DNA of 64,000 bases, from assembly GCA_018806915.1 (NCBI GenBank), contig JAGKQI010000050.1, positions 343,658 to 407,657 on the forward strand, given 5' to 3'. This stretch comes from Phytophthora colocasiae. Lineage: Eukaryota; Oomycota; Peronosporomycetes; Peronosporales; Peronosporaceae. The notes beneath the pieces were generated by a model, which was not told the DNA's origin, searched no databases, and saw nothing but the letters and a program-made list of their open reading frames with translations. A program made the translations under genes and the position numbers. Positions 1 to 7,859 of this stretch are shown piece after piece. The first letter of the stretch is position 1. Every line of letters begins with the position of its first letter.

Positions 1-16
1 CGTAGTTTGTTGTCAT

Positions 17-89
17 GGGGATGTAGCTCAAATGGTAGAGCGCTCGCTTAGCATGCGAGAGGTACAGGGATCGATACCCTGCTTCTCCA
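17..89 (+). tRNA. tRNA-Ala(AGC), copy 1
   Basis: A 73-nt intronless cloverleaf. The acceptor is 7 bp with the alanine identity pair G3:U70 (3rd G of GGGGATG against T of CTTCTCC) and discriminator A73. The D-arm is GCTC/GAGC with an 8-nt loop, the anticodon arm CTCGC/GCGAG with loop TTAGCAT (anticodon AGC, codons GCU/GCC), the variable loop AGGTA, and the T-arm CAGGG/CCCTG. No CCA is encoded, as in eukaryotic nuclear genes. Oddities: a U6-U67 mismatch in the acceptor and A rather than T at position 54 of the T loop; A54 is, as I recall, also found in some insect tRNA-Ala. This copy defines the array consensus. Spacer allele A (the ctctRtctcgg site); next copy 535 bp on. Confidence 0.98.
24..78 (+). 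promoter_or_regulatory. Internal Pol III promoter (A and B boxes), described on copy 1
   Basis: The A box lies at about 24-35 (TAGCTCAAATGG) and the B box at 68-78 (GGATCGATACC). The B box departs from the usual GGTTCGANNCC by A at tRNA position 54. Both boxes are unchanged in the 66 consensus copies, so each copy carries its own promoter. Copies with indels in these boxes (15, 31, 72, 77) may be silent. Confidence 0.75.
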
Positions 90-186
90 CTGAATCTGTT
101 ACTGTGATAACATCAGTTGGCATTGGCACTTTCCCAAATGTGCACTTCGCGGTTCATCTGCGAGCTCCGCTGACCTTGAGTAACAC

Positions 187-204
187 TTTTCTTTCTTTTC
201 TTTT
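187..204 (+). terminator. T-rich Pol III-type terminator, described on unit 1
   Basis: Three T4 runs (187-190, 196-199, 201-204) lie in a CTTT-repeat tract about 97 nt after the tRNA 3' end. No run of four T occurs between the tRNA end (89) and 187, so if T4 is required, the primary transcript carries an unusually long 3' trailer. The tract recurs in every unit with small length changes (for example near 28735, 41140, 49130 and 60280). Confidence 0.55.
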
Positions 205-369
205 CATCTTGCGTGTCGTCTGTGTATGTCGTCGCGACGCTTTTGTTGCGTTCTGTGGCCTTGTGTCTCTATCTCGGCTTTCCTTACACTCGCTATTCAC
301 TGCTGCACCTGGCTTCGCGGTCTTGGCGGAGTCTTGGCCGTCGTGGTCTTGGTGCCGTTTCGGCTCACC

Positions 370-520
370 TGGTTTTGTGGTTTTGTGGGTTGCTGGGTTT
401 GTGTGTTGCTGGTTTTGTGTGTTGCTGGTTTTAGGGTTGCTGGGTTTGTGTGTTGCTGGTTTTGTGTGTGTTTGTGGGTTTGTGGTGTGTGTGTTGAATG
501 TGTGTTGGTGTCAATGTTTG
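370..520 (+). repeat. G/T-rich minisatellite inside each unit, described on unit 1
   Basis: An imperfect tandem repeat built from GGTTGCTGGGTTTGTGTG-like and TTGCTGGTTTTGTGTG-like monomers of about 16-22 bp, with all G/T on the + strand. Gain or loss of monomers accounts for most unit-length variation (488-559 bp among the well-read units). The 535-bp form carries one GGTTTTAGGGTTGC monomer. The tract ends about 60 bp before the next tRNA. On the minus strand it translates as Thr/Gln/Asn-rich low complexity, which I do not regard as coding. Confidence 0.9.
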
Positions 521-551
521 TGAGGCGGTAGGGTGCGTAGTTTGTTGTCAT

Positions 552-624
552 GGGGATGTAGCTCAAATGGTAGAGCGCTCGCTTAGCATGCGAGAGGTAC
601 AGGGATCGATACCCTGCTTCTCCA
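552..624 (+). tRNA. tRNA-Ala(AGC), copy 2
   Basis: Consensus sequence. Spacer allele A, plus the GTTTCAG variant before the G/T tract. Next copy 535 bp on. Confidence 0.98.
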
Positions 625-1086
625 CTGAATCTGTTACTGTGATAACATCAGTTGGCATTAGCACTTTCCCAAATGTGCACTTCGCGGTTCATCTGCGAGC
701 TCCGCTGACCTTGAGTAACACTTTTCTTTCTTTTCTTTTCATCTTGCGTGTCGTCTGTGTATGTCGTCGCGACGCTTTTGTTGCGTTCTGTGGCCTTGTG
801 TCTCTATCTCGGCTTTCCTTACACTCGCTATTCACTGCTGCACCTGGCTTCGCGGTCTTGGCGGAGTCTTGGCCGTCGTGGTCTTGGTGCCGTTTCAGCT
901 CACCTGGTTTTGTGGTTTTGTGGGTTGCTGGGTTTGTGTGTTGCTGGTTTTGTGTGTTGCTGGTTTTAGGGTTGCTGGGTTTGTGTGTTGCTGGTTTTGT
1001 GTGTGTTTGTGGGTTTGTGGTGTGTGTGTTGAATGTGTGTTGGTGTCAATGTTTGTGTGGCGGTAGGGTGCGTAGTTTGTTGTCAT

Positions 1087-1159
1087 GGGGATGTAGCTCA
1101 AATGGTAGAGCGCTCGCTTAGCATGCGAGAGGTACAGGGATCGATACCCTGCTTCTCCA
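1087..1159 (+). tRNA. tRNA-Ala(AGC), copy 3
   Basis: Consensus sequence. Spacer allele G. Its G/T tract is interrupted by element B copy 1; the array resumes at 12693. Confidence 0.98.
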
Positions 1160-1545
1160 CTGAATCTGTTACTGTGATAACATCAGTTGGCATTAGCACT
1201 TTCCCAAATGTGCACTTCGCGGTTCATCTGCGAGCTCCGCTGACCTTGAGTAACACTTTTCTTTCTTTTCTTTTCATCTTGCGTGTCGTCTGTGTATGTC
1301 GTCGCGACGCTTTTGTTGCGTTCTGTGGCCTTGTGTCTCTGTCTCGGCTTTCCTTACACTCGCTATTCACTGCTGCACCTGGCTTCGCGGTCTTGGCGGA
1401 GTCTTGGCCGTCGTGGTCTTGGTGCCGTTTCGGCTCACCTGGTTTTGTGGTTTTGTGGGTTGCTGGGTTTGTGTGTTGCTGGTTTTGTGTGTTGCTGGTT
1501 TTGTGGGTTGCTGGGTTTGTGTGTTGCTGATTTTGTGGTTTTGTG

Positions 1546-1874
1546 CCATCGCTCTCTGTCGCGCATGTGTTGTTGAAGCGTACGAGCGTACGCTTCTCCC
1601 AGTTGATCACCGGGTCATGCCGTGCAAGCCACGGCATGCCTAATACCAAGTCGAACTTATCGTCTAGATCCAAGACGATAAGATCTTCTACAAACGTCCT
1701 TCGTTTGTAAGAGAAGCGCACACGGACTACGCGCTTCTCAGTCCTCACGGTGGCACCTGTTGCCAACCGCACCTCCAACACGCCGCGAGGCGTGTCGGCC
1801 TCTTCGAAGTCAAGCCTTCGAAGGCTTCCCTGTCGAACAAAGTTGTTCGACGCGCCCGAGTCCACTAGGGCACG
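1546..1874 (-). pseudogene. Element B retropepsin, C-terminal part (copy 1)
   Basis: This minus-strand segment encodes most of an aspartic protease of the gypsy retropepsin type. It has the catalytic motif LVDSGAS near 1850-1870 and the flap-distal segment DLVLGMPWLARHDPVINW. The reading frame runs straight into the array's G/T tract at about 1546, giving a meaningless Gln/Asn/Thr-rich tail. The N-terminal part of the same protease lies beyond element A at 9760-9937. In a working element it would process the Gag-Pol polyprotein; here it is dead. Confidence 0.85.
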
Positions 1875-1879
1875 AAGAG

Positions 1880-2291
1880 TGCAGCGGGGCTGCGTAGGTG
1901 TGCACGGCACAGAGGAAGTTGGGTTGACTCGTAGAGTCCTGCTTGCAAGGCACTAGCCTTCGGTTCTATACAAGAACCAAGTAGTCCACTAAATACGGGA
2001 CTCTCACAATCAGTGTCCCTATAATAAAGGAACTAACACTAATTATGTAAAATGCAAACTGATTTTTATTTATTTTATTGCCCTAATCCTGAATGTAACG
2101 GATTTAGTATCTAACATACTAAATCCTAATCAAATGTAATGTGTGGCTCTGAGCTAACAGCCAGCAACTGGCTACATATGTGACGTGTGAGAAACACTAT
2201 GTGTTGTACACGGATCTGTGACTTGTGACCTGGATGGTGTATACCACACCTATTGTAGCCAAGGCGCGCAGCGCCGTGTAACCCCGTTACA
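1880..2291 (-). repeat. Element A 3' LTR, copy 1
   Basis: 412 bp, identical by eye to 9343-9754. In element orientation it begins TGTAACGGGGTTACA, itself an inverted repeat. It contains AATAAA-like signals in the A/T-rich part (reverse of about 2064-2080), which may serve polyadenylation. An 11-bp-stem hairpin lies at 2100-2126 (GGATTTAGTAT, 5-nt loop, ATACTAAATCC). Other short inverted repeats follow one another along the LTR. Confidence 0.95.
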
Positions 2292-2303
2292 CCCTCCCCC
2301 ACC
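2292..2303 (-). other. Element A polypurine tract
   Basis: In element orientation this reads GGTGGGGGAGGG, directly abutting the 3' LTR. That is the expected position and composition of the RNase H-resistant primer for plus-strand DNA synthesis. Confidence 0.8.
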
Positions 2304-2585
2304 AAACCGTGGATACGGAGTATCTACAACTGTAGACATAACTGCCTTGTCAAGGCCTGTCACCGGCAACTTTCCGATAAAAGAAATCTCTCAACGAGGT
2401 GCGCGGGTGCGCTGGCTCAACGAGCACATTCTCCAATTCTCCCCAGCGAGCCAACCGCTCCTGAGGTGTCCAGTGACCAGGCGTCTACGCCCCAGCGCCT
2501 CAGCGCTTTCCGGTCTGAGCCCTCGGCTCCTCTCACGCTCTCCGATTCGGAGTATTTCACGGCGTCTCGCCTTCGCTACGGAGCG

Positions 2586-4361
2586 ATGTTCAAGGCCAGC
2601 CCGACGTCAAGTGGTAGCGGTGGCTCACCCTTCGAGTACACGACAGCGTCGCCGACGCGCGACCCACGTCGCTCTCCTACAGAGGAAGGCGAGGTCGAAG
2701 TGGACTACGAGGAGTCCGAACAGGGCGATGCCCATGCGTCTCCTGCTCCTGCGAGCCCTCGGACGCCCCGATCTGAGCTGCGCTCTCCACGCGATCCGCG
2801 TCGGTACTCAATTCCTCGGCAGCTGCGGCAGCCCAATCCGTTCCCGGAGGGACCTTCGAGCCTCGTGCTCAACGCGTTGCGCAACGCACCACCGCTTCCT
2901 GCTCGCGATGAGCCAGAGTCACTCAAGGGAGTCGAAGACGCGATCACCAACCCTCTGGATGAGGCACAGGAGGCTTCCCTGAGCGGTGCTCCAGAGTCAC
3001 GTCGACCGGTCCAACGGGACATCGTGGGGACTTCGTCGCGGCGCGACTACGGCTTCGAGCCTCGCGACCCTGCCGAGCAGGTGAAGCAGTTGATGGCGCA
3101 GCCAAACCTGCATGGTTACGCCATAGGCAATCCTCCACGTACGGTGGCTGAGACTCAGCAGCGACAGGGGCTCCATGAGCGTTTCCTGACCCCGCAGGTG
3201 TGCACACTCGCCGAGTATCGGCAACGCTTAGATAAGCAACGGCGACGGGAGTCTGTGCCTCAGATGAGGACTTATCCACTCCTGCTCCAAACCGGAGAGA
3301 CCACCCGGGACTACATGGTCCATGTGGCCACCTGGGCCGAGGCTTCACGGAAGCTCGCGTCGTTTGACCGGCTCATGGAGAGCTGCGCCGAGGTGGACGT
3401 CCGCCTCGCCCGAGGTCTACTCTTCCAGTACGCGAAGATACGCGTGCGGCCCGGCCGCTTTCCTCGTCACACGACGGCAGTGGCTCCCGCCTCTCAGGCC
3501 ACTATCCCTGCTTCGCAGGATGCTCCTTCAGTCTCCGAGGGAGACTCGCTGGCTGTGCCAGCCACGGACCAGAGCCTGAGCTCGGCTGCTAGTCCGTCAG
3601 CTTCTCACACTAGTGGTGAGAAGCGGGTGTCGACCGAGTGGTCGACCTCGAGCCCTTCGGGCGCCCCCGATCTTCGCGATCAAAAGCGTCCACGACGTCA
3701 GGGCAGTCCTGCCTCAGGGACCCTTCAAACTCCCACGAGTTTTGGGAATGAGGATATCCACGCCACTTCACCAGATACTGGTTTTGACTACGGTGGCGAC
3801 GCCGCGCCATCAGGCGCTCCACGTGGTAGTGGGGAGTCCCCTGCTCATCGAGCAACGGCGGAGGAGGCCGATTCGCTGCGGAACGCCGTACTCGATGAGT
3901 GTGACGAGCGCTATTTGTCGCATCGCGCCTGGTACCAACTCGATCACTCGATCGGTACTCTCCGGAGTCAGACTCAGTCCCTTCAAGGGAACGTCGAGAG
4001 TGTTTGGCATTCGCATGCCCGTCTCGCTCATGACATGGAGGAGATTGAAAGCCGGATGGCTTGGCTCGAAGGTCCTCAGTCCCTGACTGCTCGCCTGCAC
4101 CAGCAGGAGCTTCAGCTCGCTGAGTTGCGAGGTCAGGTGACGTTGCTGCTGCAGATGACGCAGCCTGGGCACGTGTCGTCGGTGCCAGCGCCTCCGCGCT
4201 CACCCCGCGGGGTCCCGATATGGCTTAAGCAAGCCGACGTAGAACACCGGGTGTGTTCGCATCCGCTTTGGCAAGTCAAGCGTGTATGCCAGGCCCTTCT
4301 TGGCCACGACCGTAAATGGTCCGATGAAACGCGGACGCAATTTCGTCTTAAAGACATTTGA
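2586..4361 (+). CDS. Antisense open frame in the 3' part of element A (591 aa from ATG)
   Basis: A long open frame runs opposite to gag-pol, from just inside the 3' LTR, through the 1.3-kb non-pol region, across the chromodomain and into the integrase C-terminus. The first in-frame ATG is at 2586, but the frame is open without stop back to about 2301. The product is hydrophilic, with a Ser/Pro/Arg-rich N-terminal third, a more globular middle (after the segment RDPAEQVKQLMAQ), an acidic Ser/Gly-rich stretch, and a likely coiled coil near the C-terminus (around HDMEEIESRMAWLEG). I recognise no domain. Some plant gypsy elements (Retand, Grande) are known for antisense ORFs at this place, so a real gene is possible, but part may be a shadow of the chromodomain frame. 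In A copy 3 it is broken by indels. Confidence 0.4.
   Translation: MFKASPTSSGSGGSPFEYTTASPTRDPRRSPTEEGEVEVDYEESEQGDAHASPAPASPRTPRSELRSPRDPRRYSIPRQLRQPNPFPEGPSSLVLNALRNAPPLPARDEPESLKGVEDAITNPLDEAQEASLSGAPESRRPVQRDIVGTSSRRDYGFEPRDPAEQVKQLMAQPNLHGYAIGNPPRTVAETQQRQGLHERFLTPQVCTLAEYRQRLDKQRRRESVPQMRTYPLLLQTGETTRDYMVHVATWAEASRKLASFDRLMESCAEVDVRLARGLLFQYAKIRVRPGRFPRHTTAVAPASQATIPASQDAPSVSEGDSLAVPATDQSLSSAASPSASHTSGEKRVSTEWSTSSPSGAPDLRDQKRPRRQGSPASGTLQTPTSFGNEDIHATSPDTGFDYGGDAAPSGAPRGSGESPAHRATAEEADSLRNAVLDECDERYLSHRAWYQLDHSIGTLRSQTQSLQGNVESVWHSHARLAHDMEEIESRMAWLEGPQSLTARLHQQELQLAELRGQVTLLLQMTQPGHVSSVPAPPRSPRGVPIWLKQADVEHRVCSHPLWQVKRVCQALLGHDRKWSDETRTQFRLKDI
3610..4203 (-). CDS. Chromodomain tail of element A pol
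   Basis: This minus-strand frame follows integrase. An Ala/Pro/Ser-rich linker leads to a chromodomain at about residues 125-162 of the frame (HYHVERLMARRR, then YLVKWRGYP and NSWE, the aromatic-cage and KWxGY signatures). In chromoviruses such domains direct integration to particular chromatin. The frame overlaps the integrase stop by 4 nt and is -1 relative to it, and both A copies share this arrangement. I see no slippery heptamer in the overlap window (4203-4227), so this is more likely an old single-base loss in the C/G-rich run than programmed frameshifting. An antisense frame covers the same DNA. Confidence 0.75.
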   Translation of the reverse strand: MSAEALAPTTRAQAASSAAATSPDLATQRAEAPAGAGEQSGTEDLRAKPSGFQSPPCHERDGHANAKHSRRSLEGTESDSGEYRSSDRVGTRRDATNSARHTHRVRRSAANRPPPPLLDEQGTPHYHVERLMARRRHRSQNQYLVKWRGYPHSQNSWEFEGSLRQDCPDVVDAFDREDRGRPKGSRSTTRSTPASHH

Positions 4362-5096
4362 CACTGCATGTGTAGGTAGGTTCTTAGCGTTTAATAAAAC
4401 CTGGTCACCGACCTTAAATTCCCATACATTGCTTCTACCTTTTGTATCCGCTTGTTCCTTCTGAACGTCTTGGCTTTCAGCCATCGCGTCACGTACACGG
4501 CGTAATACGCTCAATCTCACCGAGAGGAAGTCATCGACTTGTTTACGCACAGCAGAAGGGCTGATATCAGCAAGCTCGGAGTCGAGCGACGGCACAGCCT
4601 CTCCCCCACCAAGCCCAAGGCTACCGCGTGGCGGAGTGAGCGGAACGCGCGGGTGCGCAAGGCCGTTCACGTAGAACGGGGTGAAGCCTGTCGAGGCATG
4701 CACCGCATTGTTCATGGAGAACTCAACGAGAGGGAGCATAGCGCTCCAACGCTTCGGCGTTTCAGCGCATACGCTGCGGAGGATGTCCTCCAGAACGCGG
4801 TTCACGCGTTCGGTCTGACCGTCGGTCTGCGGATGGTCCGCCGTGGACATGTCCAGTCGAGTGCCCAGCACCTTGAAGACGGACGTCCAGAAGTGACCCG
4901 TGAAACGGGGATCTCGATCCGAGACAATGGTCTCAGGCAGCCCATGCTGGCGGAAGACCCGATCGATGAAGATCGTCGCTGTACCAGCACCATCGACGGT
5001 GTCCGGCACAGCCGCTAGATGAGCCATCTTGCTCAGACGGTCAACAAAGACCACCACGCCCGTGTTGCCTGCCGAGTCCTTCGGCAGGCCAAACAC
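4200..5096 (-). CDS. Element A integrase core and C-terminal domain
   Basis: This segment encodes the RNase H-fold integrase core. The catalytic triad is visible as FVDRLSKMAH, IVSDRDPRF and DGQTERVNR, with the typical TADHPQTDG and MNNAVHASTGFTPFYVNG segments. The C-terminal part has the SH3-like region with RPRFIGPFTVV, the GPF motif of gypsy integrases. The enzyme joins retroelement cDNA to host DNA. It is separated from the zinc-binding N-terminus (previous entry in element order, 5109-6182) by an indel near 5097. It ends at a stop at 4200-4202, where the chromodomain frame takes over. Confidence 0.9.
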   Translation of the reverse strand: MFGLPKDSAGNTGVVVFVDRLSKMAHLAAVPDTVDGAGTATIFIDRVFRQHGLPETIVSDRDPRFTGHFWTSVFKVLGTRLDMSTADHPQTDGQTERVNRVLEDILRSVCAETPKRWSAMLPLVEFSMNNAVHASTGFTPFYVNGLAHPRVPLTPPRGSLGLGGGEAVPSLDSELADISPSAVRKQVDDFLSVRLSVLRRVRDAMAESQDVQKEQADTKGRSNVWEFKVGDQVLLNAKNLPTHAVSNVFKTKLRPRFIGPFTVVAKKGLAYTLDLPKRMRTHPVFYVGLLKPYRDPAG

Positions 5097-5108
5097 TAAA
5101 GTCCATAC

Positions 5109-6182
5109 TTATGGACTGCCAACACCCAGAGGGTACAGGTAAGCTCGCCAAGGCGCAGCCGCATGCGGCGAGGGTTTAACCCGCTGACACGTCTCGCACG
5201 TGCGCACATATGTGCTGACCCACTTGTACATCTTCGGCCACCAGTACATGGAGCTCACCGAGCCGTACGTCTTCTCGCGACCGAGGTGGCCGCCTGTGGG
5301 TGTGTCGTGAGCCTCATAGAGGATACGGTACTTCAGATCCTCATCGTGAGGAACTACCACTCGTGGTGGGTCATCCTGACCCGTGCTGTAGTACAGCAGA
5401 CCGCCTTCCAGGCTGTAGCGTTGGAGTCTCGCCTTTAGGCGTCGTGACAGAGTCACCTTTGAGTCTTTAAACTCATCGCTCCCCAGAGCTTGGAGCAACG
5501 CGACACAAGAGTCGTCCTGAGCGTACGCTGCTCGAACCATGTCCGTCACGGACGACGTCACCGAGGTGACATGAGATAACTCATAGTCCGGGCGACGTGA
5601 TAACGCGTCAGCGAGGACGTTCTGCCTGCCAGGCTTGTACTTCACCTCGAAGTTATACTCCGCAAAGAAGGAGAGCCATCGGGCCATCCTCTGCGAGAGG
5701 TGAGGCGACTGCGTCGCTGTGCGTAGTGACGCATGATCCGTGTAGATCACAAACGGCTTGGAGCCGAGCAGGTGAACCCTGAATTTGACGAGAGCGTACT
5801 TCATCGCAAGTAGCTCCTTGTCATGAACTGGATAGTTCTTCTCAGCAGCCTTGAGCTGTCGCGACTCAAACGCAATGACGCGTTCGCGCCCTTCGGCGTC
5901 CGCTTGTAGCAAAGCACTGCCGATGGCAAAGTCCGAGGCGTCACAGACGACAATAAACGGACGAGCGGGGTCTGGCAGCGCCAGTATCGGTGCCTGAAGC
6001 AGGCTATCCTTGATACAAGTGAACGCATTCTCGTGCTCGGCACGCCATACCCACTCGGCATCCTTCTTAAGGAGATCCGTCAGTGGCCGAGCCAACTCAG
6101 CGTAGTTCTCGCTGTACTTGTGCAAGTAGTTGGCCAAACCCAGCCACTTACGCAAGTCCTTCTGGTTCAAGGAACCGGCCAA
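5109..6182 (-). CDS. Element A RT thumb, RNase H and integrase zinc domain
   Basis: In order: the RT connection (WLGLANYLHKY); RNase H with its acidic residues in VVCDASDFAIG, VHDKELLAM and YTDHASLR, and the final Asp in LADALSRRPDY; a linker; and the integrase H2C2 zinc-binding domain (HDTPTGGHL...CETCQRVKP). RNase H degrades the RNA strand during reverse transcription. The frame is broken against the RT palm near 6175 and against the integrase core near 5100 by single-base changes, so the full pol is not contiguous in this copy. Confidence 0.9.
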   Translation of the reverse strand: MAGSLNQKDLRKWLGLANYLHKYSENYAELARPLTDLLKKDAEWVWRAEHENAFTCIKDSLLQAPILALPDPARPFIVVCDASDFAIGSALLQADAEGRERVIAFESRQLKAAEKNYPVHDKELLAMKYALVKFRVHLLGSKPFVIYTDHASLRTATQSPHLSQRMARWLSFFAEYNFEVKYKPGRQNVLADALSRRPDYELSHVTSVTSSVTDMVRAAYAQDDSCVALLQALGSDEFKDSKVTLSRRLKARLQRYSLEGGLLYYSTGQDDPPRVVVPHDEDLKYRILYEAHDTPTGGHLGREKTYGSVSSMYWWPKMYKWVSTYVRTCETCQRVKPSPHAAAPWRAYLYPLGVGSP

Positions 6183-6817
6183 TCCACAATGACCTTGACC
6201 TTTGCTGGATCAGCACGAAGGCCATGCTTCCCAATGAAGCACCCTAGGAAGGGGATTTCTTCCGCGCCAAAGACGCACTTGTCTGCGTTGGCGTACAGCT
6301 TGTTCGTGCGCATGCACTCGAGCACAGCTCTCACGTGTTCCACGTGCACCTCAACGTCAGTCTTGCCGTATTCGGCCTGACTGTGGACGAACACGTCGTC
6401 AAAGTACGTTTGTGCGAATGCCCGTAGGGGCCTGAACAGCTGCGTCACTGGACGATTGAACGTTGCGGGCGCGTTCGAGAGCCCTTGGGGCATGACGAGC
6501 CACTCCCAGAGCATACCGCTCGGGGTGCTCACCGCTGTAAGCGGAATATCACTGGCTCGCATGAGCAGCTGATAGTACCCATCGACTAAGTCGAGTGCAC
6601 TGTACATGGTGCAACCCACCATGTTGTTCTGAAGAACATCCTTCCTAGGAATCGGCGTCTGCGCCGGAATCGTGGCAGTGTTGAGCTTGTTAAAAGCGTG
6701 AACGATACGCCACTTGCCATTCGGCTTTCTGACACAGAACGTTGGCGCGGAATGCGGAGACTTGCTCTCGCGCACGAGACCCGCCGCGTGCTTCGCTTTT
6801 ACGGAAGAAGGCGTCAA
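6167..6817 (-). CDS. Element A reverse transcriptase palm and fingers
   Basis: Reverse transcriptase motifs in order: FCVRKPNGKWRIVHAFNKLN; the first catalytic Asp in SALDLVDGYYQ (about residues 73-82); PQGLSNAPATF; the catalytic box YFDD at about residues 138-141; and GCFIGKHGLRADPAKV. YFDD is a variant of the common Y[ILV]DD box. The enzyme copies the genomic RNA from the tRNA primer. The start given is where the frame becomes recognisable; a small insertion near 6795 shifts it from the upstream linker frame. Confidence 0.9.
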   Translation of the reverse strand: MTPSSVKAKHAAGLVRESKSPHSAPTFCVRKPNGKWRIVHAFNKLNTATIPAQTPIPRKDVLQNNMVGCTMYSALDLVDGYYQLLMRASDIPLTAVSTPSGMLWEWLVMPQGLSNAPATFNRPVTQLFRPLRAFAQTYFDDVFVHSQAEYGKTDVEVHVEHVRAVLECMRTNKLYANADKCVFGAEEIPFLGCFIGKHGLRADPAKVKVIVDWPVP

Positions 6818-7859
6818 TGACGTCGCATTGCTCTTTAGGAAGAGGCCACTGTCGGGTCACGCAGTACTTAGTTCCGGGAACTAAGTCGATCTCATGACGA
6901 ACGCCTCGGTCGGGAGGCAGGCCACTCGGTGGTTCCTTCGAGACAACGTCTCCATATTCCTTCAGCAAGGAGTGGAAGGGATCCGAGGGATTCTTGAGGA
7001 TCTCCGATCCACTCCTGGCGTTCAACGCCTTCTTGACTTCGGCCAAGACGGACTCGTCAACAAGGGACGACGAGTTTAACTCCTCCTCAGGTCGAACGAT
7101 GACCACCTCGGCGAATTCGCCAGCCTTCAAGGCATCGCCAAAGTCGGCGAAGGACATCTCTTCTAGCTCAAGGAGCTTGTCAACACTTGGCAAGTCGTCC
7201 AGCAGGACACTGCCTTCGGCACTACCGCCCACTCCATCAACCAGAGTGTATAGCTGCCCACAGCCCTCCGGTGCGTCGGCACTTGACGTCACGGATGACT
7301 CAGACGCAGAGCGTCTCGCCCGAAGGGCCTTACGACGTCTTCGCCTAGCCGAAGATCGTCTACTCGACAGAGTACGTGCCGTCGCACAAGTTTCGGCCTC
7401 TCTCGGCCCAGTGTCAGGGACACTCAGCGATCCACTCGGTCGACGACCGATGCCGCTCAGCGGAGTACGTGCCGCTGCACAATCAATGACCGTAACAGGT
7501 CCAGTGTCAGAGACACTCAGCGATCGACTTGGTCCACGACCAGTATCACTCGACGGAGTACGTGCCGCCCCACAGTTCACGGCCTGGTAAGGCCCGATGC
7601 CATCGGCATCCAGTGACGGTCCATGACCGGCGTCACTCGGGTTACGTGAGCTTTGCCCACACGTTGACTCACTGCCAACCAGCGCTATGCGCTCAACAGG
7701 GCTGCGATCCTCGCACTCGGTGCTGTCCACTAACTCGGACACACCGACTTCCAGCATCATTGCCGACTCGGCTCGATGCTCGCGCCAATAGCGCTTCTGC
7801 TTCCTAGCAGAGGTGGGTTCATGACTCGCCAAAGCTCCACTAGGAGAAGTGCGTAGCAC
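6818..7859 (-). CDS. Element A protease-RT linker region
   Basis: An acidic, Ser-rich linker of roughly 340 residues between protease and the RT fingers. The upstream part contains 31-residue repeats (see 7370-7595). Downstream it runs into the conserved RT entry (DVVSKEPPSGLPPDRGVRHEIDL, typical of gypsy pol). It joins protease in A copy 3, but a 2-nt loss near 7851 separates the frames here. Function unknown; probably a flexible spacer in the polyprotein. Confidence 0.7.
7370..7595 (-). repeat. 93-bp coding tandem repeat in the element A linker
   Basis: Two full 31-codon repeats (7595-7503 and 7502-7410) and a partial third down to about 7370. Each unit follows the pattern GP..., then CxAARTP, then GRxPSxSLSVxDT. 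The period is a multiple of three, so copy-number change keeps the frame. Confidence 0.75.

Larger units (their letters stand above)
1..1545 (+). repeat. tRNA-Ala tandem array, block I (3 units)
   Basis: Three head-to-tail units with tRNA starts at 17, 552 and 1087 (period exactly 535 bp). A unit is: tRNA (73 bp), a conserved spacer of about 270 bp with a T-rich tract, a G/T-rich minisatellite of about 150 bp, and a short conserved leader ending in TGTCAT before the next tRNA. The third unit is broken inside its G/T tract by element B; the exact junction is blurred (about 1529-1545) because both sides read TTTTGTGGTTTTGTG. No protein gene is supported here: open frames spanning whole units arise because the G/T-rich strand has few stop codons. 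Confidence 0.95.

Noticed and set aside
90..365. A 5S rRNA or second tRNA in the unit spacer
   Set aside because: No 5S internal control region and no second cloverleaf could be found; one B-box-like GGTTCATCTGC is unaccompanied.
430..440. TTTTAGGG in most G/T tracts, resembling the TTTAGGG telomere repeat
   Set aside because: A single motif per unit, not tandem, and easily formed within this monomer family; no evidence of a telomere or interstitial telomere tract.
297..566. Minus-strand Thr/Gln/Asn/His-rich open frames in each unit
   Set aside because: Low-complexity translation of the C/A-rich strand of the minisatellite, running into the tRNA antisense; no start context or domain.
498..1121. 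Recurring + strand open frames of 73, 101 and about 207 codons in nearly every unit, Cys/Val/Phe/Trp-rich
   Set aside because: They read through the tRNA and the G/T minisatellite, shift frame with each 535-bp period and follow every length change of the tract. They are open only because the G/T-rich strand has few stops.
2944..3348. Minus-strand open frames in the 3' region of element A
   Set aside because: Arg/Ser/Gly-rich shadows of the longer + strand frame, without recognisable motifs.
4200..4230. A second programmed frameshift between integrase and chromodomain
   Set aside because: The frames overlap in the -1 sense, but no X XXY YYZ heptamer lies in the allowed window; a base loss in the CCCCGCGGGG run is simpler.
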